Assembly (NCBI GenBank): GCA_017654935.2
Contig: CM065690.1
Span: 12,401,862 to 12,465,861 of the forward strand
Direction: 5' to 3'
Source: Phymorhynchus buccinoides
Taxonomy: Eukaryota > Mollusca > Gastropoda > Neogastropoda > Raphitomidae
DNA length: 64,000 nt
Positions 22,481 to 33,505 of the stretch are shown piece by piece. Numbering within the stretch: position 1 is the stretch's first letter; each line of letters begins with the position of its first letter. Both the position numbers and the translations under genes were made by a program. The notes beneath the pieces were generated by a model, which was given only the letters and a program-made list of their open reading frames with translations, was not told where the DNA came from and searched no databases.

Positions 22481-22670
22481 CAGGGCTCCAAATCATCCCG
22501 CTTACAGTATAGAGGGTCCTGGAGGTGGGATGGAGGGTCCCAGTGGCAATGCGAATGCTAAAAATAATTTTTCTAGTGCATCCCTGGGACCCCCTGCACA
22601 ATCTTTTAGAGGGTCCTTTAGAATGTTTGTGCTTCATAGACCCCCCAAATGGGGGTCACTGGGAGCCCTG
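22481..22670. mobile_element. hAT-like MITE G beside FAM228 exon 6
   Basis: TIRs as above with CCAAG duplicated exactly (22476-22480, 22671-22675). It lies 70 bp from the exon-6 acceptor. Confidence 0.85.
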
Positions 22671-23402
22671 CCAAGCCTCACCCCCCGAATTTTATTAAAA
22701 TTCTTGAAAAAAACAATGATAAAGCCGCATTCAGTGTCTAAGCCGCAAGAGACTGAAAAAGAACAACGAACCTGAGAAGACGAGCAGACGAACGATCGAA
22801 AGCCACGGCAACTTTGACGGCCCGTGTTTGCACTCGCACACAAACTTACTGAGTTCCAACTTATGGAGTGAGACCGATCACCTAGTTTCAATTTTATGTG
22901 TGCACATAGTTCGTAAAGATTGACACGATCGCGACTGTTTCAGCTTTTTTTTTTAACTTTTCCAATTCCCATACCTGATAATAACAGAATTTTGCGTAAA
23001 ATTTGGGGGGGTGCGCCTTATAAATCAGGAGCGCCTTATAATCCGAAATATATGGTAGTTATTGAGCAGTTTTGCTTGTTTTCGTCTTTTTTCTCCCCCA
23101 GAGTAAAAAAATGAGTACACGACGAGTCCACGATTGATCCCCAAGTAATAAATGACTTCTCTTTTTAATTGTACGTAGAAGGTAGGTTGTTTTTTTGTTT
23201 TTTATAAAGCTGGGTACCACAAACAACAACACCCATACGCAAACAAACCACAGCAACCCCTAGGTTTACCAAACTTCATTCAACGTGCAAAGGGAAAAGG
23301 AATGAAATTGAGTCGTAGTAGTAGTAGTAGACCTTTAACGATGAAAGTAAATATACGACTGATTCTTCAACTGACTGCATGAATGACAATTCATGGCATA
23401 AA

Positions 23403-23652
23403 TGAACCCTTTCGCCGCCAACGTCGCAATTTTTGCACCGCAATGATTTAACACCCATGTCACTAAAAGGCATCAAACCAGGGTCTGTTATCCAAAGACC
23501 CTGTTTTCTTAATTTTGGGAGGTAGGAATAGGCCTTACTTTGTGCACGTCACAGAAGAATCCCCACTATTGAAGACGATTATTTTGCTCTCTACCAGGTA
23601 AATACAATGGCATTTTTGTGTGCTGAGAAATGGCTGGCGGTGAAAGGGTTAA
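23403..23652 (+). mobile_element. piggyBac-like MITE, copy 3
   Basis: Same TIRs (CCCTTTCGCCGCCA / TGGCGGTGAAAGGGTTAA). The left target base is mutated (TGAA instead of TTAA). A detached right end of the family also sits at 43121-43143. Confidence 0.85.
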
Positions 23653-23654
23653 CA

Positions 23655-23833
23655 GGCATGGTAGTGGGGGCAAAGTGGTTTTCAAGGAAAATGGCCGGGG
23701 GTCCAGGGGGCCGAAAAAAATTCAATAAATGAGAGTGAAATTTTCACGCCATTTCAATGCATTTTTTTAAATAATTTTGTTACAAACTGTTTCGCGGATT
23801 TTCCGGAGGTCTACCATGCCTGGGCTAATCAGC
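23655..23833. mobile_element. hAT-like MITE related to 7688-7828
   Basis: Ends CAGGCATGGTAG and CTACCATGCCTG. It adjoins the TTAA of a piggyBac-like MITE and contains a GGGGGTCCAGGGGG segment. No clear duplication of the target is seen. Confidence 0.6.
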
Positions 23834-23867
23834 GAAAGGGATTCTAAACTAACGGCAATTAATGGCA

Positions 23868-24340
23868 AGCAGTTTGCAAAGGTTGAGCAGCTCATTGTAT
23901 CAGGCATTTAAAATTAAATACTAATTCCCTATAAGCAGTTTGTATAGGTTGAGCAGCTCATTGTATGAGGCATTTAATTATAAAATACTAATTCCCTATA
24001 AGCAGTTTGCATAGGTTGAGCAGCTCATTGTATGAGGCATTTAATTATAAAATACTAATTCCCTATAAGCAGTTTGCATAGGTTGAGCAGCTCATTGTAT
24101 CAGGCATTTAATTATAAAATACTAATTCCCTATAAGCAGTTTGTATAGGTTGAGCAGCTCATTGTATGAGGCATTAGAAGTTGCAAAATGGGGGGGGGGG
24201 GGGGGGGGGGGGGAGGGGGAGAGAGAGGCAAAAACAAAAGTGAACTGATTGATAAAATAAAGCCCTTTGAAAATAAAAGACTAATTCCCTATAAGCAGTT
24301 TGTACAGGTTGAGCAGCTCATTGCATCAGGCATTAGAAAT
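23868..24340. repeat. 67-bp tandem repeat with poly-G interruptions
   Basis: About five units containing TATAAGCAGTTTGCATAGGT and TGAGCAGCTCATTGTATGAG, then a poly-G run (24190-24212), then another unit at 24290-24335 and a second poly-G run (24356-24372) with shared flanks (GGCAAAAACAAAAGTGAAC). Confidence 0.9.
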
Positions 24341-24849
24341 AAATTGTAAAATGTTGGGGGGGGGGGGGGGGGAAGGCAAAAACAAAAGTGAACCAATTGG
24401 TAGGAAAAAGCCCTTTGAAAAATAAACAATGAATGCCCTACCCTCAAAATAAGAATATAAATGAACAAGCAAACAAATAAACGCACATACAAACAAAGAA
24501 ATAAACAAAATACGTTGATAAGAACGACAATGATGTAACAACAATGTGAGTAGGGAGAATTTCGGACAGGTTTGCGCATTGAGCAAAAAAACCTCACAAC
24601 TTTTCTTTTTTTAAAATTTGTTTGACGTCCTCCGACCTGCTTAGAGGCACGTATGGGACATTTGTTAGGATGAAGATGGGGGAGAAAAAGAAATGGAGAA
24701 GGGGCACCAAGAATGAAAGGATTAACAATGATGAGGCATGTTTTTATTAGGATATGGTAGTATAGGTAATTGTGAATACTGATGGATGGGAGTTTAGTGC
24801 TGCTGCGGTTTAAAGAGGTTAAAATTAAACAACTTATGCTTTCGAATGA

Positions 24850-25035
24850 AAAATGGTGCTTTACGTCCTCTCGGTCTCAAGAACAGACACATATGGGACA
24901 TTTGTAAATACAAAGATGGTGGGAACAATACTGGAGGCAATGCCCGGAGGCAATGCAACACCAGTAAAGTCCCGATTTTTTTAACAATACAGATATGTGT
25001 AGCAGCAACCACGCCTCGGTTAAACCGCCACAAAA
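24850..25035 (-). mobile_element. SINE-like family R, inverted
   Basis: Contains TTTACGTCCTCTCGG, ACACATATGGGACATTTGTA, TACTGGAGGCAATGCCCGGA and ACCACGCCTCGGTTAAACC. A related shorter fragment precedes it at 24620-24665. Confidence 0.8.
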
Positions 25036-25274
25036 AAATAGTATCTTCAACAACGTATGCTTCAAACTTATGCTTTCAAACTATGTCTCACCAATTGCAT
25101 TCATGATCGCATCACAATTAAGAATATAAATCTTCAAATAGTAATAACAAAACAGTAAAATGGAGGAAAAAAAATCAATGTCCAAATGTCCCCCAAAATT
25201 CCAAAATTACCCCCAATCACATACCATATTTCACGGACTATAAGGCGATACTTTGCCCCCAGACTGAGACCCAT

Positions 25275-25580
25275 GCGCTTTATAAATAGTTCCCCCACCT
25301 TCTGGAAGTTCTGTGCTTGTAACTTCCTCTAATCTGCCACTCTCTTTGACTCTGCCTTTTCCCTTTGCTTTCTATCATCTACTATCTTTCTGACTTGTTG
25401 GCCCGTTCTCCTGCCTTTTAAAAAAAAAATCTTCCAAATAACTTTTCTCCCTTGAGCTCCTCCGAAATCAGAATGTGTCGGCTGTACGCAGCTTGGGGAG
25501 ACCAGTGAAAACTGAAAACCGGACACATACGTACCTTGCCCATTATGGCCATATGGCCTGTGAACGCAGAAGAAGAAGAA
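25275..25580 (+). mobile_element. GAA-tailed SINE F, alternative 3' module, 5' truncated
   Basis: Begins at ATAGTTCCCCCACCTTCTGG and ends TGTGAACGCAGAAGAAGAAG. It directly follows a family K fragment (25222-25275), so the junction replaces the usual CCCCCGTGGGG start. Confidence 0.8.
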
Positions 25581-25971
25581 GTATTCTTTATGTTCGCGCA
25601 AATTGCATAGAGGAAAAAAGTCGCGCAAAATTGACCTATTCGTGCTTTTTGACAACTCCCGTCAAAATATACTTTTTCCCGGTGTCCGAACTGCCCCCTA
25701 CCCACCGCAACTCGAAAGAAATATGAAACAAAGATTAATTGCAAACATGGTCAATGCATGAAAGTTACCTTTGCTGTTCTGTCATGCTTTCTCCTTTAAT
25801 AATTTCTGTACTCGAAACACTACAAGAAAGGTTTTAATCAATATTTCAAAATGTCAAGTGTGTGTGTATGAGTGAGTGTGTATATGTGTGTGTGTGTGTG
25901 TGTCAAGTCAAAATCATCTTTATCGAAAGTTAAAGAATAAGCTGACAGCTTTTTTTCATCCTGCCCTCATC

Positions 25972-26012
<41 letters not shown>

Positions 26013-26215
26013 TAAATTACAATGTAAAATCTATTTTCCAAAGCCTGACTATTTGATCGTCTCTCATCCATGGCACCGTACGTTACTTATGGCAATTTTG
26101 TAGCCTTTTTGTTTGTTTGTCAGATAGTATAGTAGTCAAAGTGTTAGTTCTATCAATGCTGATGCAAATAGTTCTTCTTCTTTTTGGTGTATTTTGTGTT
26201 TCCACTGTGAAGGTG

Positions 26216-26467
<252 letters not shown>

Positions 26468-26599
26468 TTGGCAGAATGCAACTTCTTCTTCTTCTCCTGC
26501 GTTCCCAGCAGGGCATATGGCCATAATGGGCGAGGTACTTATGTGTGCCGGTTTTCAGCGCAGTATTCACCGGTCTCCCCGCTGCGTTGAGCCAGACAC

Positions 26600-27585
26600 A
26601 CACACAGAATGCAGCAAGACAGCAGGTGCGAAGCAGTGTCGTCATCCCATAGTAGGTGTGGAGAGTCTGAGAGATAACACTGACAGTTTATCCACCATCG
26701 GCACGGCCTTCTTCTCTATCTTGTGCGCTACAAGTGAGCAACCCATGCTGAGGCAACAAATTAAATGAAGTTTTCCCGCAGATCTTTTTTATTGTCTGTA
26801 CTGTAAGCAGTGGGGAGTTTATCAATACTGTTTGTGCCTAGGCAAGCAAGCTTTTGCTGCCCCATTCTACTGCAGACCTTGGGGCCGTTTCACAAGGGCT
26901 AACGCTACGTAGTGCGAGCGCAAATCGGCAAAAAACGGTCTAAGAAACCCCCTTATCTAGAGAAACTCGACCCTGGTTACCCGCTACACGAGTCGTGAGT
27001 CGTGAGTAGTCCGGATAGCTGAAATGAGTAGCTTTGGTGTGAAATGTGTAGCCCTAATTCGTTAGAACCACCAAACACTGCTCACTGAAAATGAGTTAGC
27101 AATTAAGTAAATCAAAGAGCGTAATTATCAATTTTGAAAGAGTAGTAGAGGTCCAAATTGAGTGGAATTCCGAATACTACTCGAAAATAGTAGACTAAGC
27201 AGGTCTGCTGTTACCCATCATGATTAAAGAGTTGGTGTTAATCAATCATGCCAAGGTATCTAGCAAATAAAGTCTTTTTTCTGAATTTTATATTGTTAAT
27301 ACTATCGATTAAGAGGCAAACGATAGACAAATGTTTTTCTTTAATTTTGTACTGTTAGTTAGCAGCAGGGGGAGTTGAGGCGGGTGTTAGTACAACTATG
27401 AAGCAAACAAGAGATGGAGCTTTTGCTGAGTTTCGCACTGTTAGCAGAGGGGTGGGGAGGAAGGGATGGGGAGTTGTCAGTACTACAGAGGTTTCCTGCT
27501 AACTCAAAAGCACTGGGTAACTCACAATAATTTTCTGGTCCCAGTTTTGGCTATCTCAAAATCTTGGTCCCTCCAAATTTTAACT
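26600..27585. other. Intronic stretch, nothing recognised
   Basis: No repeat shared within the window and no supported exon between the GA tract and the foldback element, although this is inside the FAM228 exon 5-6 intron. A repeated AGTCGTGAGTCGTGAGTAGT occurs near 26992. Confidence 0.5.
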
Positions 27586-28117
27586 TAAAGGTGGACCCTG
27601 ACGGATGAGTTCTTGCAAGAAACACGTCGAGATCACCAGAAAGACAGCCTTTTCAAGAATCGGAACACTCACTTTGCTCTGGTTTCCTTGAAATCAAACG
27701 GTCAAAACGGCGATTCCTCCTTGGTGGAGATGCCGGAGAGAGAAGCCATTTTGGATGGGGTGGGTGGAGGCCACTCATTGTGGTTGAAGCTTTTTTTTAT
27801 TTTTTGTAGTGCGGTAAAACAAAAAATTGGAGCTATTTCCTTTGTTGTGAGCGAAACTCCTTTAGGTAAACTGTATAAAATTAAAACATAAATTTAAAAA
27901 AAAGGCTGTGTTGTGAAAATTTCGTGCAAACGATTTGGTCTAAACTCAAGCGGCCATTTAAATTCCAGCACCTCCGCCAAGGAGGAATCGCAGATTTGAC
28001 GGTTTGATTTATAGGAAACCAGAGCAAAGTGAGTGTCGCGATCTCTGTAAAGGGTGTTTTTGTGGTGATCTCAACGTGTTTCTTGCAAAAACTCATCCGT
28101 CAGGGTGCCCCTTAAAG
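27586..28117. mobile_element. Foldback element L, copy 2
   Basis: Same long terminal inverted repeats as 6530-7089 with a T/A-rich centre, inside the FAM228 intron between exons 5 and 6 and about 115 bp from exon 5. Confidence 0.85.
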
Positions 28118-28231
28118 TGATTTTCACTGTACCTATAGTGCGCACTGTATCTAGAGCCTGAAAAGCACCACACAGTCTTTGCAGTTTCTGCTATTGTTCA
28201 TTAAGAGTGGAGTGCAGGGGGGGGTACTGAC

Positions 28232-28312
28232 TGTGATGGGGGCAGGGCGGTGGCCGTTGAGAGCCTGGGCGTAGTACTCTCCCTTGTCCATCGTGTCCAG
28301 AAAGACGAAGCC
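28232..28312 (-). CDS. FAM228B-like: FAM228-like exon 5
   Basis: The acceptor gtgctcccaacag and donor gtcagt bound 27 codons, GFVFLDTMDKGEYYAQALNG followed by HRPAPIT. The phase-0 join to exon 4 gives NKK|GFVFLD, corresponding to the short hydrophobic-acidic segment after NKK in FAM228 proteins. Vertebrate members have a D-x-x-E-Y motif here and this one has MDKGEY. A foldback repeat (27586-28117) lies about 100 bp downstream in the next intron. Confidence 0.8.
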
Positions 28313-28496
28313 CTGTTGGGAGCACAACAGACACACAGAAAGACAACACCATGTGAGACACCGCTAAAACCATCACCATCATTTTTTTTATTTTTTAGCA
28401 TTTGGTATATTCTAGTCACAGAGACTTATCTCTGTGAAATTCGGGCTGCTCTCCCCCGGAGAGCGCGTCGCCGCAAGTGCAACGCCTACCCAATTT

Positions 28497-28645
28497 TTTT
28501 ATTTTCCGGACTATATGGCGCACCTGATTATAAGGCGCACCCCCCAAATTTTACACAAAATCCAGATTCTGTTATTACATTGTCTTACTATTTTAGTAGT
28601 CATATTATAAGGCGCAGGGGTCTCAGTCTGGGAAAAAAGTTATCA
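28497..28645. mobile_element. Family K MITE nested in SINE A
   Basis: TTTTCCGGACTATATGGCGC ... GGTCTCAGTCTGGGAAAAAA: a short, imperfectly palindromic Tc1/mariner-type MITE. The SINE A body resumes on each side (GGGAGAAATCCCGCTGCAGG and CCTACCCAATTTTT). Confidence 0.75.
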
Positions 28646-28912
28646 CCTGCAGCGGGATTTCTCCCTGCTCTTACCGACTTTCAACTGCTGTGGGATTTGT
28701 TTACACATGTCGTAAAGTGCGCGGGTCAGACTAGCTTTAACTAAGTCCCCATCCGAAGGACTGGACGTTCAGTTTGATTTTCCTGTCGGACTAGAAATAA
28801 AGGGCGAGGCCGGGATTCGAACCCGGGATTCGAACCCGGGTGTCACTCACGTTGCAGTCACCGCATTACAATTTGGCAGGCGAACGTCTTAACCACTCTG
28901 CCACCTTGATGA
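28645..28912 (-). mobile_element. tRNA-derived SINE family A, inverted
   Basis: Minus strand: head GGTGGCAGAGTGGTTAAGAC, doubled B-box segment (CCCGGGTTCGAATCCCGG with a 14-bp repeat), body CCTTCGGATGGGGACTTAG. Its 3' half continues at 28410-28496 beyond the nested K MITE. It lies in the FAM228 exon 4-5 intron. Confidence 0.85.
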
Positions 28913-28919
28913 ACCCTAA

Positions 28920-29215
28920 TCATCGGCATGCAGACTCCCCCCCCCCCTCTCCCAACAATAATAATAATAATAACAGTTAATAAAACTTATATAACGCATA
29001 ATCTTGCTAAGCAACTCAATTCGTACAAACATTTCTAACAGACTGGTTCACTTATCCTCACCATGCATCTCTATGAAAATGAATACATTAGAGAATGCAT
29101 TGCACATAATAATCATAACACAACACACTAACACCCTCCTCCCCTCAACCCCCAACCATCCCTCCCATACTCAACATCAATGAGCTGGAAGACAAGAGTG
29201 GGGAAAGGATAATAG
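28920..29215. other. Intronic low-complexity stretch
   Basis: C-rich and (AAT)n sequence; no gene or shared repeat seen. Confidence 0.5.
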
Positions 29216-29220
29216 ACTTT

Positions 29221-29373
29221 ACAGAGAGAAAGCTTTCCTGAAGAAGTGGGTTACTAGTTGGGACTTGAGTGAAGGAAGAGTGAACTGGTTACGGGTATGG
29301 TCAGGGAGAGAATTCCAAATGCTTGGTGCAACGAAAATAATCGGCCTCTCACCCAAAGATTTTAAGGACTGCT
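29221..29373 (-). mobile_element. LINE RT C-terminal fragment
   Basis: The minus strand encodes SLGERPIIFVAPSIWNSLPD, then TLPSLKSQLVTHFFRKAFSL and a stop. The A-P-S-I-W-N-S-L-P and S-L-K-S-x-L-x-T-H motifs are those of non-LTR RT ORF C-termini. Only this end survives, immediately 3' of FAM228 exon 4. Confidence 0.75.
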
Positions 29374-29385
29374 TAGGAACTAATC

Positions 29386-29402
29386 AGGGTTAGGGTTAGG
29401 GT
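29386..29402 (+). repeat. Short interstitial telomere-like repeat
   Basis: Three TTAGGG-like units (AGGGTTAGGGTTAGGGTTA), 20 bp from a FAM228 exon. Too short to show telomere origin. A degenerate relative is at 37935-37950. Confidence 0.7.
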
Positions 29403-29419
29403 TAATAGCTGCCCCCTAC

Positions 29420-29617
29420 CTTCTTGTTGGTGTACTCAAGGTACTGGCGGTAGAGCTCGCGGTGGCGGCGGTCCTTGTCAGCATACTGGGGCCCGTTGAC
29501 GGAGGTGAGCACCCCGCGCCGCAGGGGCTGGTACACCTGGCTGCTCCACGTCTTGTGCAGCAGCTCCTTCTTCCTCAGGGCCAGGTGCTCCGCCTGGTCC
29601 AGGTACTGGTGAACGTC
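29420..29617 (-). CDS. FAM228B-like: FAM228-like exon 4 (core conserved block)
   Basis: The acceptor tgctgtttgttcag and donor gtaggg bound 66 codons from DVHQYLDQAEHLALRKKELL to YRQYLEYTNKK. This is the diagnostic FAM228 segment: a charged, probably helical region with ALRKKELLHKTW and a second R/K/E-rich helix before TNKK. The exon's first 50 or so bases and the upstream intron are repeated four times in degraded form at 29630-30135, creating decoy acceptors. The copies carry early stops after the duplicated part, so this downstream-most copy, which alone has the full exon and a donor, is taken as the real one. Confidence 0.85.
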
Positions 29618-29629
29618 CTGAACAAACAG

Positions 29630-30135
29630 CAAGGGAAGGGAGTCATCAACACCTTAAGGCTTTGAAAATAGACCAAGAAACTTGTGCAGCAGTTTCCTTT
29701 TCCTCAGGTCCAGGTACTGGTGAACATCCTGAATGAACATCAAGGCAAGTGAGTCATCAACACCTTAATGCTTTGAAAATAGACCAAGAAACTCCTTTTC
29801 CACAGAGCCAGGTGCTCTGTCTGGTCCAGGTACTGCATGGTGAACGTCCTGAATGAACAGCAAGGGAAGGGAGTCATCAACACCATAATGCTTTGAAAAT
29901 AGACCAAGAAAATTGTGCAGCAGTTTCCTTTTCCTCAGGGCCAGGTCCAGGTACTGGTGAACGTCCTGAACGAACATCAAGGGAAGGGAGTCATCAGCAC
30001 CTTAATGCTTTCAAAATAGACCAAGAAACTTGTGCAGCAGTTTCCTTTTCTTCAGAGCCAGGTGCTCCGCCTGGACCAGGTACTGCATGGTGAACGTCCT
30101 GAACGAACAGCAAGGGAAGTGAGTCATCAACACCT
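29630..30135. repeat. Four degenerate copies of the FAM228 exon-4 start and acceptor
   Basis: Units of 115-135 bp, with landmarks (plus strand) CAGGTACTGGTGAACGTCCT, GAGTCATCAACACCTTAATG and GAAAATAGACCAAGAAACT. On the minus strand each gives an acceptor followed by DVHQYLD-like or DVHH-like codons, then frame breaks. They arose by tandem duplication upstream (transcript sense) of the true exon. Confidence 0.9.
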
Positions 30136-30522
30136 TCACTCACCTGGCGCTGGCCGGTTGCTTCCCCTTACAACCATTCAGGACGGGGCCATTCGGTTGG
30201 GTTCGCAAAAAACCCAAATCAACACCAATAAGGGGCCAGTATTTTCAGAGATTACCAACACCATGCACTAAACGATCGTCAAACATCAGATTCCAGTAAC
30301 TTCGTCGTTTTGTCTCCTATTGACGAAAACAGCTAACACATAGAAAGAAGGAAAATTTCACATTCCGATCTCTGACCCCACTCCCCCTACAGCCAAAACT
30401 GAAAGCAAAGTCTGCAATGATTGATTGATTTCGAGAGACGAAAGGTCAAAGTAAAAAACCAAAAAAGAGTACAACATATCTCTTAAAATTCTTCTGTTTA
30501 AAAAAACCCAAAAACATACCAG

Positions 30523-30863
30523 CTGCCGTGGCGTAGTGGTTAGCATCGCGGACTACTGGCTGGGAGGTCACGGGTTCGAATCCCATCAGAGGCAAGGGTT
30601 TTTTTCGGTCCTGGACCGACTCCTACCCAGAGTGAGTGGCTATGGGCTCAATGGGAAGACTGAAACCACACAGTCGAGCTTCATCCGCTTAACGGATGCG
30701 ATTCTGAGAGTGTTGCTCCAATTTCAAGATAAATACTGCAGGTGTCTGTAGTTCTCGGGCCTGGTTAACGCCGGGATATCATTATGAAAGGAAGCGTAGA
30801 ATACAGCCCTGTCATGTAGTCTCAGACCGATACGGAACTCCATAGAATCATCATCATCATCAT
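30523..30863 (+). mobile_element. tRNA-derived SINE with ATC tail
   Basis: The tRNA-like head GCCGTGGCGTAGTGGTTAGC and B box GGGTTCGAATCCCATC are followed by a 260-bp body (CGGTCCTGGACCGACTCCTA) and (ATC)n tail. Single copy in the window, in the FAM228 exon 3-4 intron. Confidence 0.85.
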
Positions 30864-31224
30864 AGTCATCCGCCTCATTTCCATCAATCATTAAAAAGAA
30901 AAATGTCTCAAATTCTGTGGCTTTGCATGCCCTGCTGTCATGGTGACTTCAGTTTGGCTTCCAATCCAGTCTATGCCTTGGTGCGTTCGGGTCAAAGTCA
31001 TGGGGATCAGTGTGTTCTGGGGAGCTGTCGGTGGACGGTCGTGGTGGCGCCCTCAGAGGAGGACCTCACTCACGCTGGCTCTGCGACTAAGAGAATAGTA
31101 TGGTCAGTAGGTGGTGTCCTGAACAGGCTCCACTGAACTCCACCGAAGTGACTCAGCAGCAGTGCAGTGTCTCCTCGGTGGGTTGCCTCCTGACGGCCTA
31201 ACATAGATTCGCTCCCCTTGAACT

Positions 31225-31330
31225 GCTGGTCTTGGATTCTGCGACCTGAACAAGCCGGGGGTGTGGCTGCGAATTGGGATTGGAATGAGCGGCGTGGGAG
31301 CAACGCCACTGTACGACCCAGAAAATGGGA
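31225..31330. repeat. Dispersed repeat D, copy 2
   Basis: Second copy of the repeat at 545-645, same orientation, in the FAM228 intron between exons 3 and 4. The surrounding 30890-31225 is unique-looking GC-rich sequence without a supported gene. Confidence 0.6.
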
Positions 31331-31402
31331 CAGCAAAAAACACACCAAAACCCCACCAACATAACCCATCCTCAACAAAGGATTCGAACCCTAGGCACTC
31401 AC

Positions 31403-31474
31403 ATGCACAAACGTCTTCTCCGTGTCCAGCAGGGGGGTGCACAGGCTTCGCACCGCTTCAGTTTCTTTCGCTAA
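31403..31474 (-). CDS. FAM228B-like: FAM228-like exon 3
   Basis: The acceptor tttttgtctgtgcag and donor gtgagt bound 24 codons starting LAKETEAVRSLCTPLLDTEK. It joins in phase 0 to the following exon as DTEKTFVH|DVHQYLDQ. A short helix ending in a D-T-E motif just before the conserved ELRKKELL-type block is the arrangement expected for FAM228 proteins. The exon is too short to be identified alone; phase, splice sites and context carry the call. Confidence 0.8.
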
Positions 31475-31597
31475 CTGCACAGACAAAAATAGATTGAATA
31501 TTTATGAATACGACTCAAAAGATTGGGGGGGGGGGGGGGGGGGGGGGGGGGAGGGAGCGGAGGTAAAAAAATTTTTATTCACAATAAACTGAAATTA

Positions 31598-31960
31598 CAG
31601 TGGAACCTCCCTTATAAAGACCTCCCATTATAAGCATCCCTACCACATTAGACCTACTTCCCCGAGACATTGCCCTTCTTTGTAAGTGCCGTATTTTACG
31701 GACTACAAGGCGCACCTGATTATAAGGCGCACACAAATTTTTACACAAAATTCAGATTTTGTTATTATAGTTTCTTACTTATAAGTTATATTATCAGTCA
31801 CATTACAAGGCGCAGGGGTCTCAGTCTAGGAAAAAAAGTATCGCCTTATAGTCATAGTCCGTAAGATACGGTATTTAAATTACCTCCCTTATAAGTCCCC
31901 TCCTTTATAAGACCTCATTCTGGATGATTTTTGAAGGTCTTATAAGGGAGGTTCGGTAAA
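31598..31960. mobile_element. Tigger-like MITE I with nested K
   Basis: Left TIR CAGTGGAACCTCCCTTATAA after TA; the right end (TATAAGGGAGGTTCGGTAAA) is damaged. The family K MITE 31688-31872 is inserted. A 27-bp poly-G run (31525-31551) precedes it. Confidence 0.8.
31688..31872. mobile_element. Family K MITE nested in Tigger-like MITE I
   Basis: CCGTATTTTACGGACTACAA at one end and TAGTCCGTAAGATACGGTA at the other. It interrupts the CTTTGTAAGT...TTAAATTACC segment of family I. Confidence 0.8.
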
Positions 31961-31969
31961 GGTAAAGAT

Positions 31970-32400
31970 ATGCCCCCCCCCCCTCCCCCCCCTGCATTTC
32001 TCGGTTAATTCCATTTTCCCGTTTTTGCCTTTCTTACCAAACATAAGCTGTATTTTATGAACCTTTTCAGCTAATTATCTTTTTGGAATACTAACCCTAA
32101 CCCCCACCCTATAAGACGGAAAAAACGCAATGAACCACAACTGTGACAAATGCTGCGGTGTACTGCAGTACGGGGGGGGGGGGGGGGGGGGATCCTATTA
32201 GATAATGGCCTTTATCATGACTGCAATTAATTATTGAACAAAGATAATTAGCTGAAAATGTTCATAAAATACAGCTTCATGTTTGGTAAGAAAGGCAAAA
32301 ACGGAAAAAAAATACAATTAACCGAGAAATGTAAGGGGGGTGGCACATTTTAACCTATACCGGAGGTTCCCACCGTAATACTACACATATCTGGTTCTTT
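31970..32400. repeat. Inverted pair around a poly-G tract
   Basis: TTTCTCGGTTAATTCCATTT...CAGCTAATTATC (32000-32080) is repeated inverted at 32230-32335 (GATAATTAGCTGAAAATGTT...ACCGAGAAATG) with (G)n at 32169-32190 between. Probably a degraded foldback element. Confidence 0.65.
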
Positions 32401-32446
32401 CGTGGCTCAGGCACTGTCTGTCCCATTCCCCCAAAGCATCTTCACT

Positions 32447-32756
32447 AACTACTTCTTCTTCTTCGTCGATCGCTCAGACAGTTTCCTGTCAATTATGAGC
32501 GCAGATACGTCATGCTGCCGTTATGCGCCTAAACTAAAAAAACAGCTAAGGCCCAGCAAGTCTGACTTCGGCTGGAGGACATCTTCTTGGAAGTGTTTCT
32601 CAACACAAAAAAAAAAGGCAGGAGAATGGAACCACCAGGTAAGGCAGAAAGATAGCATAGACGACAGTAAACAACAAGGGAAAAGGCAGAGTCAAAGAGA
32701 GTGACAGATTAGAGGAAGTTACAAGCACAGGACTTCCAGAAGGTGTGGGAACTATT
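32447..32756 (-). mobile_element. GAA-tailed SINE family F, inverted
   Basis: Reads TTCTTCTTCTTCG, then CAGACAGTTTCCTGTCAATT and GCAGCATGACGTATC on the minus strand. It abuts a hAT-like MITE at 32758. Confidence 0.8.
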
Positions 32757-32757
32757 T

Positions 32758-32976
32758 CAGGGCTCCCAATCGTCCCCGCAAAACAAGGGGTCCCAGGGAC
32801 TCCTTCACTTACAGTATAGAGGGTCCTAGAGGTGGGGTAGAGGGTCCCAATGCCATTGTGAATGCTATAAAGAGCTTTTACAGTGCATCCCTGGGACCCC
32901 CTGCACATTCTTTTAGAGGGTCCTCTAGAATTATAGTGCTTCATAGACCCCCAAATGGGGGTCCCTGGGAGCCCTG
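32758..32976. mobile_element. hAT-like MITE G
   Basis: CAGGGCTCCCAATCGTCC to GGTCCCTGGGAGCCCTG. It abuts an inverted SINE F; target duplication unclear. Confidence 0.8.
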
Positions 32977-33204
32977 AATTTATCAAGCATCAGAATAGTC
33001 TGAAGTCCAATCCCCTCAAAACCACGGTACATTAAGGCCATCAAGGCTCCAGACTGAGGAGGGTCAACACTGAATCAGTTCCCAACATGATCAGAAAGGT
33101 TTAATATAATGAAAAACTATTTAACACAAATGATAACACTGAATAAAAATGCAAAACCTCTGACAAGAGAAGCCAATCCTCTGTCAGAAATTCTAAATCC
33201 TCTG

Positions 33205-33415
33205 AATGAATGAATGAAAAATGGTGTTTTACGTCCTCTCGGTCATAGACACATATGGGACATTTGTAAATACAAAGATGGTGGGAACATTACTGGAGAC
33301 AATGCCCAGAGGCAGTGCAACACCAGCAAAGTCCCGATTTTTTTAATATAATACAGATATGCGTAGTGGCAACCACGCCTCGGGAAAACCTCATCGGCTA
33401 TGGTACTGCTACAAT
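33205..33415 (-). mobile_element. SINE-like family R, inverted, with ATTC tail
   Basis: The low-coordinate side has (TGAA)n at 33205-33217, that is an (ATTC)n tail on the element's own strand, followed by the family landmarks. It is close to FAM228 exon 2 on its 3' side. Confidence 0.85.
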
Positions 33416-33505
33416 ATGCTAATATGTATCCTCTGACAATTCTGATGCCTGATTTATACAAAAAGACCCCACGGGGTGGGGTGGGGTGGGGTGGGCTTCA
33501 CTAAC

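Noticed and set aside
22250..22561. 103-residue plus-strand frame
   Set aside because: Shadow of FAM228 exon 6 on the opposite strand; the minus strand has the splice sites and conserved motifs.
29386..29402. Telomere or fusion scar
   Set aside because: Only about three TTAGGG units, within chance for a repeat-rich genome.
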